Positions 1 to 6,000 are shown, counted from the first letter of the stretch. The stretch: 6,345 bases of DNA from an uncultured Oscillospiraceae bacterium (GCA_900554525.1 USHL01000084.1:1-6345), one strand, 5' to 3'. Translations and numbers: made by a program. Notes: a model not told the origin generated them from the sequence alone.

Positions 1-503
1 GCCCCGATAAAATCGGCGACGTCATAGGCAAGCAGGGCAAAGTTATCCAGTCGATACAGGAGCAGTGTGAATGCTCTATAAATATTGAGGAAGACGGTCA
101 CGTTTATGTCTCCGGTCTTGATATCGAAAAAGCCAAGCAGGCTGTTTCAATCATTGAGCTTATTGCAACCGATCCCGAAATCGGCGCGATATACAGCGGC
201 AAGGTTACCCGCCTTATGACCTTCGGCGCTTTTGTCGAAATCGCCCCCGGCAAAGAAGGACTCGTTCATATCTCCAAGCTCGACGTCAAACGCGTAGAAA
301 AGGTTGAGGACGTCGTCAACGTCGGCGATCAGGTGCTGGTAAAGGTCATTGAAATAGACGATCAGGGCAGAATCAATCTTTCCCGCAGAGACGCTTTAGT
401 AGAAGTCAACGGCGCTACCGTAGAGCCTGATGCCGACGATGTTCCGCAGCCTAAGCCCCAGCGCAGAGGCAGAGAACGCCGCGGTTTTAAGAAACATGAC
501 TGA
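1..503 (+). CDS. pnp: Polynucleotide phosphorylase (PNPase), C-terminal part, 5' truncated by window
   Basis: This is the last 166 codons of a gene that begins before the window; the reading phase starts at base 3. PNPase degrades RNA 3' to 5' by phosphorolysis and is a cytoplasmic trimer that can work with the RNA degradosome. The catalytic RNase PH domains are outside the window. What is visible is the C-terminal RNA-binding part. The KH domain has its GxxG loop in VIGKQGKVI (about bases 21-47), followed by an [13 protein letters not shown] strand segment. The S1 domain (about bases 183-399) carries the hallmark runs [28 protein letters not shown] and [10 protein letters not shown] short basic tail rich in Arg, Pro and Lys follows and ends in KKHD. 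The KH-S1 order and these motifs are typical of PNPase. Ribosomal protein S1 or other S1 proteins are less likely because of the KH domain directly before S1. A terminator follows 9 nt after the stop. Confidence 0.95.
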   Translation, partial: PDKIGDVIGKQGKVIQSIQEQCECSINIEEDGHVYVSGLDIEKAKQAVSIIELIATDPEIGAIYSGKVTRLMTFGAFVEIAPGKEGLVHISKLDVKRVEKVEDVVNVGDQVLVKVIEIDDQGRINLSRRDALVEVNGATVEPDADDVPQPKPQRRGRERRGFKKHD

Positions 504-512
504 TAATATTTT

Positions 513-554
513 AACAGCGGTGCAGTTTATTTTAAGCTGCGCCGCTGTTTTTTT
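513..554 (+). terminator. Rho-independent terminator after pnp
   Basis: The inverted repeat CAGCGGTGCAG (515-525) and CTGCGCCGCTG (537-547) forms an 11-bp stem with one G-U wobble and an 11-nt loop. Two flanking A-T pairs extend it. A run of seven T (548-554) follows directly. It ends the pnp transcript and separates it from the rsmD unit. Confidence 0.93.
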
Positions 555-564
555 AAAAAAAGTA

Positions 565-594
565 TTGACAAAGCATACCGTTTAGTGGGATAAT
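565..594 (+). promoter_or_regulatory. Sigma-A type promoter for the rsmD-coaD unit
   Basis: A perfect -35 hexamer TTGACA (565-570) and a -10 hexamer GATAAT (589-594, one mismatch to TATAAT) are separated by 18 bp. The site lies directly after the pnp terminator and before rsmD. Transcription would start near 601, giving an untranslated leader of about 55 nt before the rsmD start. An alternative -10, TATTAT (603-608), has a poorer matching -35. Confidence 0.8.
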
Positions 595-608
595 AGAAAA
601 GGTATTAT

Positions 609-615
609 AAAGGAG
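609..615 (+). promoter_or_regulatory. Strong Shine-Dalgarno sequence displaced from rsmD
   Basis: AAAGGAG is a seven-base match to the anti-Shine-Dalgarno sequence but lies 41 nt before the rsmD ATG at 657, too far to serve it. It lies 9 nt before TTG 625, which opens an eight-codon reading frame, and only 2 nt before TTG 618, which is in the rsmD frame. Part of it also pairs with TCCTTT (621-626). Confidence 0.55.
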
Positions 616-624
616 AGTTGTCCT

Positions 625-651
625 TTGTATACGCAGTATTATTATTGGTGA
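625..651 (+). CDS. Possible eight-codon leader peptide upstream of rsmD
   Basis: A tiny reading frame starts at TTG 625, correctly spaced (9 nt) behind the strong AAAGGAG at 609-615. It encodes (M)YTQYYYW, with four Tyr and one Trp in eight codons, and stops at TGA 649-651. The stop lies inside GGTGATG, so a ribosome ending here sits on the weak rsmD ribosome binding site and overlaps a possible ATG at 651. That layout would allow translational coupling. The evidence is only position and spacing: the start is TTG, the peptide is minute, and nothing homologous is recognised. It may be chance. Confidence 0.25.
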   Translation: MYTQYYYW

Positions 652-652
652 T
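647..652 (+). promoter_or_regulatory. Ribosome binding site deciding the rsmD start
   Basis: GGTGAT matches the 3' half of the full Shine-Dalgarno consensus (GGAGGTGAT). In that alignment its GG lies 8 nt before ATG 657, which supports initiation at 657 rather than at ATG 651 or TTG 618. It overlaps the stop codon of the possible leader peptide. Confidence 0.45.
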
Positions 653-656
653 GTCA

Positions 657-1208
657 ATGCGAGTTATTACCGGCACGGCACGCGGCAAACGCCTTACCGC
701 GCCCGAAGGCACGGATACAAGGCCGACCCCGGCTCGCGTCAAGGAAGGTATTTTCAGCGCGATACAGTTTGATATAGAGGGCCGCAGAGTGCTGGATTTA
801 TTTGCAGGCTCAGGGCAGTTGGGTATTGAAGCGTTGAGCCGCGGTGCCCAAAGTGCTGTATTTATCGATGCTTCTAAAGCTGCAGCGGAGCTTATAAGGA
901 AAAACCTTGCTTCCTGCGGTCTTTCGGATAAAGCAAGGGTTTTATGTACAGATTATGCGGCTTTCGCCGCCTCCTGCCGAGAACGCTTTGATATCATCTT
1001 TTTAGATCCGCCTTATAAATCAGGGCAGCTCGTACCTGCAGTAAACGCCGTTATTCCGCTGGCAAGCGATTACGGCAGCATCATCTGCGAGCATCCGCCG
1101 GAAATTGAGCTTCCGGAAAGCATAGGTGCTTTTTCAGTATCACGCCGATACCGCTACGGTAAAGTACTCATCACCGTTTACAGAAAAGAGGTCCGCGATG
1201 AAGGATGA
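657..1208 (+). CDS. rsmD: 16S rRNA (guanine(966)-N2)-methyltransferase RsmD
   Basis: A 183-aa cytoplasmic SAM-dependent methyltransferase. The family methylates N2 of G966 in 16S rRNA (E. coli numbering) during 30S assembly. Visible signs are the family-typical start MRVITGTARGKRL, the TRPTPARVKEGIF segment, SAM-binding motif I DLFAGSGQLGIEALSRGA (residues 47-64), the acidic residue D71 ending the second strand, and the catalytic DPPY (117-120). Length matches the family. ATG 657 is chosen because homologues begin at this MRVI sequence and GGTGAT (647-652) is well placed. ATG 651 adds two residues and is possible. TTG 618 would add a hydrophobic 13-residue leader untypical of the family. It is first in a unit with coaD, a pairing common in Firmicutes, and its 3' end overlaps coaD by 11 nt, which suggests translational coupling. 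Confidence 0.93.
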   Translation: MRVITGTARGKRLTAPEGTDTRPTPARVKEGIFSAIQFDIEGRRVLDLFAGSGQLGIEALSRGAQSAVFIDASKAAAELIRKNLASCGLSDKARVLCTDYAAFAASCRERFDIIFLDPPYKSGQLVPAVNAVIPLASDYGSIICEHPPEIELPESIGAFSVSRRYRYGKVLITVYRKEVRDEG

Positions 1209-1689
1209 TTTTATCGCCGTATGTCCCGGCAGCTTCGATCCGGTCACCTACGGACATCTAGATATAATTTCCCGCGCCGCAAAAATGTTCGACAAGCTTA
1301 TCGTGGTTGTTGCGGTAAACAAAAACAAAAGCTGTTCGTTCAGTCCGGACGAACGTGTGGAAATGATAAAAAAATGTATCCCCGACCTTCATAATGTCGA
1401 AGTCACCCATTATGACGGACTGCTGGCGGAATACGCCGCAAAGCGTCATGCAAACGCAATAATCAAAGGGCTTCGCGCTATGTCGGATTTTGAATATGAA
1501 TTTCAGATGGCGCTTACGAATAAAAAGCTCAATGAAAACGTAGAGACACTGTTCCTCACCACAGCGTCGCAGAATATGTATTTAAGCTCTAGCATGGTAA
1601 AACAGATTGCCAGTATGGGCGGAGATATCTCAAGCTTTGTGCCTGAGGTAATAAAACAGGATATAATTGACAGGATTTACAAAAAATAA
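1198..1689 (+). CDS. coaD: Pantetheine-phosphate adenylyltransferase (PPAT)
   Basis: A 163-aa enzyme that transfers AMP from ATP to 4'-phosphopantetheine, giving dephospho-CoA, the penultimate step of coenzyme A synthesis. It is a cytoplasmic hexamer in characterised bacteria. Motifs visible are PGSFDPVTYGHLDII near the N-terminus, with the nucleotidyltransferase T-x-G-H at residues 17-20, KGLRAMSDFEYEFQMA (90-105) with the conserved Arg93, and LSSSMVK (129-135), equivalent to the ISSS nucleotide-binding motif. Length is normal (E. coli is 159 aa). ATG 1198 is chosen because AGAGG (1187-1191) lies 6 nt upstream and the protein then begins just before the conserved strand. The upstream in-frame ATG 1126 would add 24 non-conserved residues translated from rsmD sequence. 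The start lies inside the rsmD end (11-nt overlap), so the two are co-transcribed and probably coupled. Confidence 0.96.
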   Translation: MKDDFIAVCPGSFDPVTYGHLDIISRAAKMFDKLIVVVAVNKNKSCSFSPDERVEMIKKCIPDLHNVEVTHYDGLLAEYAAKRHANAIIKGLRAMSDFEYEFQMALTNKKLNENVETLFLTTASQNMYLSSSMVKQIASMGGDISSFVPEVIKQDIIDRIYKK

Positions 1690-1693
1690 CATA

Positions 1694-1706
1694 CCGGCAC
1701 CGCCGG
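1694..1706 (+). other. Small GC-rich hairpin between coaD and the next gene
   Basis: CCGGC (1694-1698) and GCCGG (1702-1706) form a 5-bp stem with an ACC triloop in the 37-nt gap after coaD. No T run follows, so it is not a terminator. The ribosome binding site GGAGG (1714-1718) begins 7 nt downstream. It might mark mRNA processing or have no role. Confidence 0.35.
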
Positions 1707-1726
1707 ATAATACGGAGGTTCAAAAA

Positions 1727-2185
1727 ATGACACTTGATGAATTACTTGAACAGTTTGACGAGGTACTCGACAGCGGCATCAAAATCCCGGGCAAAAAGAC
1801 TGTGGTCGACATTGAAAAGCTCAGGGCGGTAGTCGATGACATACGCCTCAATATACCCGCAGAAATAAAGCAGGCAAAGGGTATAGTGGCTGACCGCGCC
1901 GATATAATCACCAACGCCAAGCGTGAAGCCGACGGCATTATCAGAAGCGCCGAGGAGCGTGCCAAGGCGATGACCGCACAGGAAGAAATAGTAAAGCTGG
2001 CGCAGCAGAAGGCGGCTGAAATAGTCGCTCATGCACAGACTAAAAGCCGCGAAATGCGCAAAGCCGCTCAGGATTTTGTCGATGATATTATGCGCCGCGC
2101 GGACGAAGGCCTTACCGCCAATCTCGGCGAAGTGCGTAAAACACGCGCAGCATTAAAGCAGCAGATTCCGTCTGCCAAAGAATAA
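1727..2185 (+). CDS. Coiled-coil protein, V-type ATPase subunit H/G-like (often just labelled 'ATPase')
   Basis: A 152-aa soluble, highly charged protein without signal peptide or membrane segment. Residues about 1-45 (LDELLEQFDEVLDSGIKIPGKK, then VDIEKLRAVVDDIRLNIP) form a short N-terminal region. From about residue 46 the sequence becomes an Ala/Glu/Lys/Arg-rich helix with repeated A-x-R-E-A and A-x-E-x-A patterns (AKREADGIIRSAEERAKAM, AQQKAAEIVAHAQTKSREMRK), as in the peripheral stalk subunits of rotary ATPases (F-type b, V-type G/H). From memory of Clostridia genomes, a similar 'ATPase' gene often follows coaD, but no rotary ATPase operon is present here, so a real role in one is doubtful. 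A DivIVA-like or other scaffold coiled coil is an alternative. ATG 1727 has GGAGG (1714-1718) 8 nt upstream. The longer frame from TTG 1667 overlaps coaD and lacks such a site. Function unknown. Confidence 0.85.
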   Translation: MTLDELLEQFDEVLDSGIKIPGKKTVVDIEKLRAVVDDIRLNIPAEIKQAKGIVADRADIITNAKREADGIIRSAEERAKAMTAQEEIVKLAQQKAAEIVAHAQTKSREMRKAAQDFVDDIMRRADEGLTANLGEVRKTRAALKQQIPSAKE

Positions 2186-2215
2186 AACGTACAGAAAAAA
2201 TAAACATATCAAAAA

Positions 2216-2436
2216 GCTGAGACGGAGAAGGTAGTTCAGCAGCAAGATGCAAAGCGAGCCGGAGATGGTGCGAGCCCGGCGGTCTTTTCTGAATTAGGAT
2301 CACTCCCGAGCTGACAGCCGAATTTTTCAAGTAAGCCGTTCCGGTTTCCCTCCGTTAAAGGGGACGCAGATGACAGTCTGCCGTAATAGGTGGTTTGCAA
2401 GGTATGCCTTTGCCCTATTATGGGCAAAGGCTTTTT
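2216..2436 (+). promoter_or_regulatory. T-box riboswitch, isoleucine specifier (AUC), controlling ileS
   Basis: This leader senses uncharged tRNA-Ile and allows read-through into ileS when isoleucylation is low. Stem I base: GCTG (2216-2219) with CAGC (2315-2318), an internal loop with K-turn-like GA content, then CGGAG (2223-2227) with CTCCCG (2303-2308). The specifier loop lies below TTCAG (2235-2239)/CTGAA (2289-2293), and ATC (2299-2301) sits in the usual place before ACTCCCGAG. The distal part has AGATGC and the arm GCCGG (2258-2262)/CCGGC (2276-2280) around the AGATGGTGCGAGC loop typical of T-boxes. Stem III: GCAGA (2366-2370)/TCTGC (2377-2381). Antiterminator: TAATAGG (2384-2390)/CCTATTA (2414-2420) and GCAAGG (2397-2402)/CCTTTGC (2407-2413), with the bulge starting TGGT (2391-2394), which would pair with a tRNA ACCA end (discriminator A, as in tRNA-Ile). 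No clear promoter is seen in 2186-2215. Confidence 0.96.
2406..2436 (+). terminator. Regulated terminator of the ileS T-box
   Basis: GCCTTTGCCC (2406-2415) pairs perfectly with GGGCAAAGGC (2422-2431) around a TATTAT loop and is followed by five T (2432-2436). Its 5' arm and loop contain the 3' strands of the antiterminator (2407-2420), so the two structures exclude each other, as expected for a transcriptional T-box switch. Confidence 0.95.
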
Positions 2437-2443
2437 ACTTTTG

Positions 2444-2450
2444 AAAGGAG
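2444..2450 (+). promoter_or_regulatory. Ribosome binding site fixing the TTG start of ileS
   Basis: AAAGGAG lies 10 nt before TTG 2461. It sits just beyond the T-box terminator, so the ileS coding region cannot sensibly begin upstream at TTG 2395, which lies within the antiterminator. Confidence 0.85.
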
Positions 2451-2460
2451 CAGTTCTGAA

Positions 2461-5400
2461 TTGTATAAAGAAGTATCGCCTAACCTCAATTTTGTCGAAG
2501 AGGAAAAACGTATAAAAAAATTCTGGGACGATGAAAAGATATTCGAAAAAAGCATTGAGTCACGCGCCAAGGGGGAACCCTACGTCTTTTATGACGGTCC
2601 TCCGACCGCCAACGGAAAGCCGCACATCGGTCATGTGCTGACACGCGTAATCAAGGATATGATACCGCGCTACCGCACTATGAAGGGCTATATGGTTCCC
2701 CGCAAGGCGGGCTGGGATACACACGGGCTGCCTGTTGAGTTAGAGGTGGAAAAGCTTCTGGGGCTTGACGGCAAGGAACAGATCGAAAAATACGGGCTTG
2801 AGCCTTTTATAGAGCACTGCAAGGAAAGCGTCTGGAAATATAAGGGAATGTGGGAGGATTTTTCAAAAACCGTCGGCTTCTGGGCCGATATGGATAACCC
2901 CTACGTCACATATCACAATGACTATATCGAATCCGAATGGTGGGCGCTGAAGCAAATATATGAAAAAGGCCTTTTATACAAGGGCTTTAAAATCGTGCCC
3001 TACTGCCCCCGCTGCGGCACACCGCTTTCCTCACACGAGGTGGCGCAGGGATATAAGAATGTCAAGGAACGCAGCGCTATTGTCCGTTTCAGGGTAAAAG
3101 GCGAAGACGCCTATTTCCTGGCTTGGACTACCACACCCTGGACTTTGCCTTCCAACGTGGCGCTCTGCGTAAACCCCGAGGAAACATACTGCCGTGTAAA
3201 GGCTGCCGACGGATACACCTATTATATGGCAGAGGCTCTGCTCGACAGAGTGCTCGGAAAGCTTGAGGAGGACGGCAGGCCGGCTTATGAAATAACCGGC
3301 CGGTTTACCGGAAAACAGCTTGAATACAAGGAATATGAGCCGCTTTTTGATTTTGTAAAGCCGGTCTGCGAAAAACAGAATAAAAAAGCGCATTATATAA
3401 CCTGCGACAGTTATGTCACTATGAACGACGGTACCGGCATAGTTCATACCGCTCCCGCTTTCGGTGAGGACGACTCGCGTGTCGGAAGGATTTACGATCT
3501 TCCTTTTGTCCAGTTTGTCGACGGAAAGGGAAACCTTACTGAAGAAACACCGTATGCCGGCAAATTTGTAAAAGACGCCGACCCGATAATACTCAAGGAT
3601 CTCGCGGACAAAGGACTTCTGTTCGATGCGCCTAAATTCGAGCACGACTATCCGTTCTGCTGGCGCTGCGACACTCCGCTCATATACTACGCGCGCGAAT
3701 CCTGGTTCATAAAAATGACCGCCGTCCGTGACGATCTGATAAGAAACAACAATACTATCAACTGGATACCCGAAAGCATCGGCAAGAGACGGTTCGGAGA
3801 CTGGCTGCAGAATGTACAGGACTGGGGCATATCACGCAACCGCTACTGGGGCACCCCGCTCAATATCTGGCAGTGTGAATGCGGTCATATGCACTCGGTA
3901 GGAAGCATTGAAGAGCTGAAGTCCATGTCTGACAACTGCCCCGGCGATATAGAGCTTCACCGCCCTTATATAGATGCCGTAACCATCAAATGTCCGGAAT
4001 GCGGAAAAGAAATGCACCGCGTGCCTGAGGTCATAGACTGCTGGTTTGATTCGGGTTCTATGCCGTTCGCACAGCATCATTATCCGTTTGAAAATAAGGA
4101 GCTTTTCGAATCTCAGTTCCCCGCAGATTTTATCTCCGAGGCAGTTGACCAAACAAGAGGCTGGTTCTATTCCCTGCTTGCCGTGTCAACGCTGATATTC
4201 AACAAAGCGCCGTATAAAAACGTTATCGTTTTAGGGCATGTACTCGATAAAGACGGCCAGAAAATGAGCAAATCCAAAGGCAACGCGGTCGACCCGTTCG
4301 AGACGCTTGAAAAATTCGGAGCCGACGCAATACGCTGGTATTTCTACACAAACTCCGCTCCATGGCTGCCCAACCGTTTCTACGACAAAACCGTGACCGA
4401 GGGACAGCGCAAATTTATGGGCACACTTTGGAACACTTATGCGTTTTATGTGCTGTATGCCAACATAGATGAGTTTGACCCGACTAAGTACAATATAAAC
4501 GATTATCCCCTCACGGTAATGGATAAATGGCTGCTTTCAAAGCTCAATTCTATGGTAAAAGCGGTAGATGAGAATCTTGAAAACTACCGTATACCAGAAG
4601 CCGCACGCGCGCTTCAGGAATTTACTGATGAAATGAGCAACTGGTATGTCCGACGCGGCCGTGAGCGTTATTGGGTGCAGGGTGAAAACGACGATAAAAC
4701 CGCCGCTTATCTCACCCTTTATACCGCGCTGGTCACCACCGCCAAGGCCGCCGCTCCGATGATACCGTTTATGAGCGAAAGCATCTATCAGAACCTTGTG
4801 CGCAGCGTTGACAAATCGGCTCCCGAAAGCGTGCATCTCTGCGATTTCCCGCAATATGACAGCTCGCTTATAAACGAGGAGCTCGAAAGCAATATGGATA
4901 AGGTGCTTGAAATAGTAGTACTGGGCCGCGCCGCAAGAAACGGCTCCTCGCTCAAAAACCGTCAGCCGCTTTCGGTCATGTATGTCAAATCGGATAAACC
5001 GCTCGATGAATACTATACCGATATAATCAAAGATGAGCTTAACATCAAAAAGGTCACCTTTGACAGTAATGCCGACAGCTTTGTAAGCTATAAATTCAAG
5101 CCGCAGCTGAAAACGCTCGGTCCGAAATACGGCAAACAGCTTAACGATATCCGCGCGGCGCTCGACGGAATAGACGGCTCGTCCGCCAAGGCGGAGCTTG
5201 ATTCCAAGGGCAGCCTCACATTAAAGCTGCCATCGGGTGAAATTGTTCTCTCCCCCGAAGACCTTCTCATCGAAACACAGCAAAAAGATGGCTTCTATAC
5301 CGTAAGCGACCGCGGCATCACCGTCGCGCTCGATACGTCGCTGACCCCTGAGCTTATTGAAGAGGGCATCGTCAGGGAGCTTATCAGTAAAATACAGACG

Positions 5401-5610
5401 ATGCGCAAGGAAGCCGGCTTCAACGTGACCGACCATATATCAGTCACACTCGAAGGCTCCGGATCCGTTACCGACGCCGCAAAGCGCAATAAGACGGCTA
5501 TTTCCGGCGATACGCTTGCAGATTCTCTTGACATCTGCACCGCGGCGGGTTACACTAAGGAATGGGATATCAACGGCGAAAACGTCAAAATAGGCGTTGA
5601 GCGGATATAA
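2461..5610 (+). CDS. ileS: Isoleucyl-tRNA synthetase, type 2 (Clostridium/eukaryote-like)
   Basis: A 1049-aa cytoplasmic class I synthetase that charges tRNA-Ile and edits mischarged Val-tRNA-Ile. The N-terminal MYKEVSPNLNFVEEEKRIKKFW is typical of Clostridia IleRS. The HIGH signature is at residues 55-58 and KMSKS at 601-605. The CP1 editing domain shows WTTTPWTLP (222-230) and GTGIVHTAPAFGEDD. Cysteine pairs CPRC (182-185), CWRC (400-403), CEC (472-474) and CPEC (511-514) look like zinc-binding knuckles in the insertion regions. The DWGISRNRYWG block is at 454-464. The anticodon-binding region follows KMSKS, and the C-terminal part (for example YKFKPQLKTLGPKYGKQL and LTPELIEEGIVRELISKIQ) matches the type 2 extension, without the C-terminal Cys4 zinc site of type 1 enzymes. 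Length also fits type 2 (about 1030-1090 aa). The start is TTG, set by AAAGGAG at 2444-2450. Expression is controlled by the T-box just upstream. Type 2 enzymes are generally poorly inhibited by mupirocin, but that is family knowledge, not shown here. Confidence 0.97.
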   Translation: MYKEVSPNLNFVEEEKRIKKFWDDEKIFEKSIESRAKGEPYVFYDGPPTANGKPHIGHVLTRVIKDMIPRYRTMKGYMVPRKAGWDTHGLPVELEVEKLLGLDGKEQIEKYGLEPFIEHCKESVWKYKGMWEDFSKTVGFWADMDNPYVTYHNDYIESEWWALKQIYEKGLLYKGFKIVPYCPRCGTPLSSHEVAQGYKNVKERSAIVRFRVKGEDAYFLAWTTTPWTLPSNVALCVNPEETYCRVKAADGYTYYMAEALLDRVLGKLEEDGRPAYEITGRFTGKQLEYKEYEPLFDFVKPVCEKQNKKAHYITCDSYVTMNDGTGIVHTAPAFGEDDSRVGRIYDLPFVQFVDGKGNLTEETPYAGKFVKDADPIILKDLADKGLLFDAPKFEHDYPFCWRCDTPLIYYARESWFIKMTAVRDDLIRNNNTINWIPESIGKRRFGDWLQNVQDWGISRNRYWGTPLNIWQCECGHMHSVGSIEELKSMSDNCPGDIELHRPYIDAVTIKCPECGKEMHRVPEVIDCWFDSGSMPFAQHHYPFENKELFESQFPADFISEAVDQTRGWFYSLLAVSTLIFNKAPYKNVIVLGHVLDKDGQKMSKSKGNAVDPFETLEKFGADAIRWYFYTNSAPWLPNRFYDKTVTEGQRKFMGTLWNTYAFYVLYANIDEFDPTKYNINDYPLTVMDKWLLSKLNSMVKAVDENLENYRIPEAARALQEFTDEMSNWYVRRGRERYWVQGENDDKTAAYLTLYTALVTTAKAAAPMIPFMSESIYQNLVRSVDKSAPESVHLCDFPQYDSSLINEELESNMDKVLEIVVLGRAARNGSSLKNRQPLSVMYVKSDKPLDEYYTDIIKDELNIKKVTFDSNADSFVSYKFKPQLKTLGPKYGKQLNDIRAALDGIDGSSAKAELDSKGSLTLKLPSGEIVLSPEDLLIETQQKDGFYTVSDRGITVALDTSLTPELIEEGIVRELISKIQTMRKEAGFNVTDHISVTLEGSGSVTDAAKRNKTAISGDTLADSLDICTAAGYTKEWDINGENVKIGVERI

Positions 5611-5633
5611 ACTACCGAAAGGAGCAACAAACA

Positions 5634-5975
5634 ATGGCTGATCATTCCAACAGCGATTTTATGTTTGAGGATATAAGCTCTTCCTCCCTGCCTAAATCAA
5701 GAAGCAGTCTGAAAGCCGCAACAGAAAACTACGGTAACGGCGTTTTCAAAAATCTTGACAAAATAATAAAGGCCATCGCCTTTATAGTCTCTCTCGGCAT
5801 TCTTCTTATCTTCGCGGCGATAGCCGTGGTGCTCATAATGCTGGATCAGATATTCATGATAGTATCTGTCTGCCTGTTCATCTTCGGGATAGTGCTGGCG
5901 GCGATCACCCTATTTCTTATCTATGCCATAGGGCACCTCATTTCGCAGAATAACGAAATCATTAAACGCCTGTAA
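5634..5975 (+). CDS. Small two-helix membrane protein of unknown function
   Basis: A 113-aa protein I do not recognise. The N-terminal 40 residues are soluble and Ser-rich (ISSSSLPKSRSSLK at 14-27), with positive charges at K39, K43 and K46 just before the membrane. Two hydrophobic segments follow, about residues 47-70 and 73-100, separated only by D71-Q72, so they should form a tight helical hairpin with both ends in the cytoplasm. The C-terminus (HLISQNNEIIKRL) is a short amphipathic, possibly coiled, helix. There is no signal peptide cleavage site and no catalytic motif. The start is supported by AAAGGAG (5618-5624) 9 nt upstream. It begins 23 nt after ileS with no terminator between, so it should be co-transcribed and share T-box control, and a terminator follows at 6001. 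Whether it has any link to isoleucine or translation is unknown. Confidence 0.85.
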   Translation: MADHSNSDFMFEDISSSSLPKSRSSLKAATENYGNGVFKNLDKIIKAIAFIVSLGILLIFAAIAVVLIMLDQIFMIVSVCLFIFGIVLAAITLFLIYAIGHLISQNNEIIKRL

Positions 5976-6000
5976 TTAAGGCACACATACCGGAGATTCT

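Noticed and set aside
21..47. Altered KH loop in PNPase (GKQG instead of the more usual GPGG)
   Set aside because: The two essential glycines are kept and the middle positions vary among KH domains, so this looks like ordinary divergence.
618..656. Extended RsmD starting at TTG 618 with a hydrophobic leader (MSFVYAVLLLV)
   Set aside because: The SD AAAGGAG ends only 2 nt before this codon, RsmD homologues begin at the MRVI sequence, and a hydrophobic leader makes no sense for a cytoplasmic rRNA methyltransferase.
1126..1197. Longer CoaD from ATG 1126
   Set aside because: The extra 24 residues come from rsmD coding sequence in another frame and are not part of the CoaD fold; ATG 1198 has a well-spaced AGAGG.
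1667..1695. Possible internal promoter with a perfect TTGACA (1667-1672) at the end of coaD
   Set aside because: At 17-bp spacing the -10 would be CATACC, matching only three of six positions; neighbouring spacings are no better. The TTGACA is coding sequence for the Ile-Asp-Arg end of CoaD.
1667..1726. Longer coiled-coil protein from TTG 1667
   Set aside because: It overlaps the coaD end and lacks a ribosome binding site, while ATG 1727 is preceded by GGAGG at ideal spacing.
2161..2175. GCAGA-TTCCG-TCTGC hairpin at the end of the coiled-coil gene as a terminator
   Set aside because: The stem is 5 bp and is followed by an A-rich rather than T-rich stretch, so it does not fit a Rho-independent terminator.
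2112..2427. Minus-strand frames across the T-box region
   Set aside because: They cover the end of the coiled-coil gene and the structured leader, have no recognisable protein features, and the + strand RNA structure explains the sequence.
2395..2460. IleS start at TTG 2395
   Set aside because: These codons lie in the T-box antiterminator and terminator; the family start MYKEVSPNLNF falls at TTG 2461 behind AAAGGAG.
3031..3645. 204-codon minus-strand frame inside ileS
   Set aside because: It lies wholly within a strongly conserved IleRS coding region and is best explained as a shadow frame; its translation shows no coherent domain.
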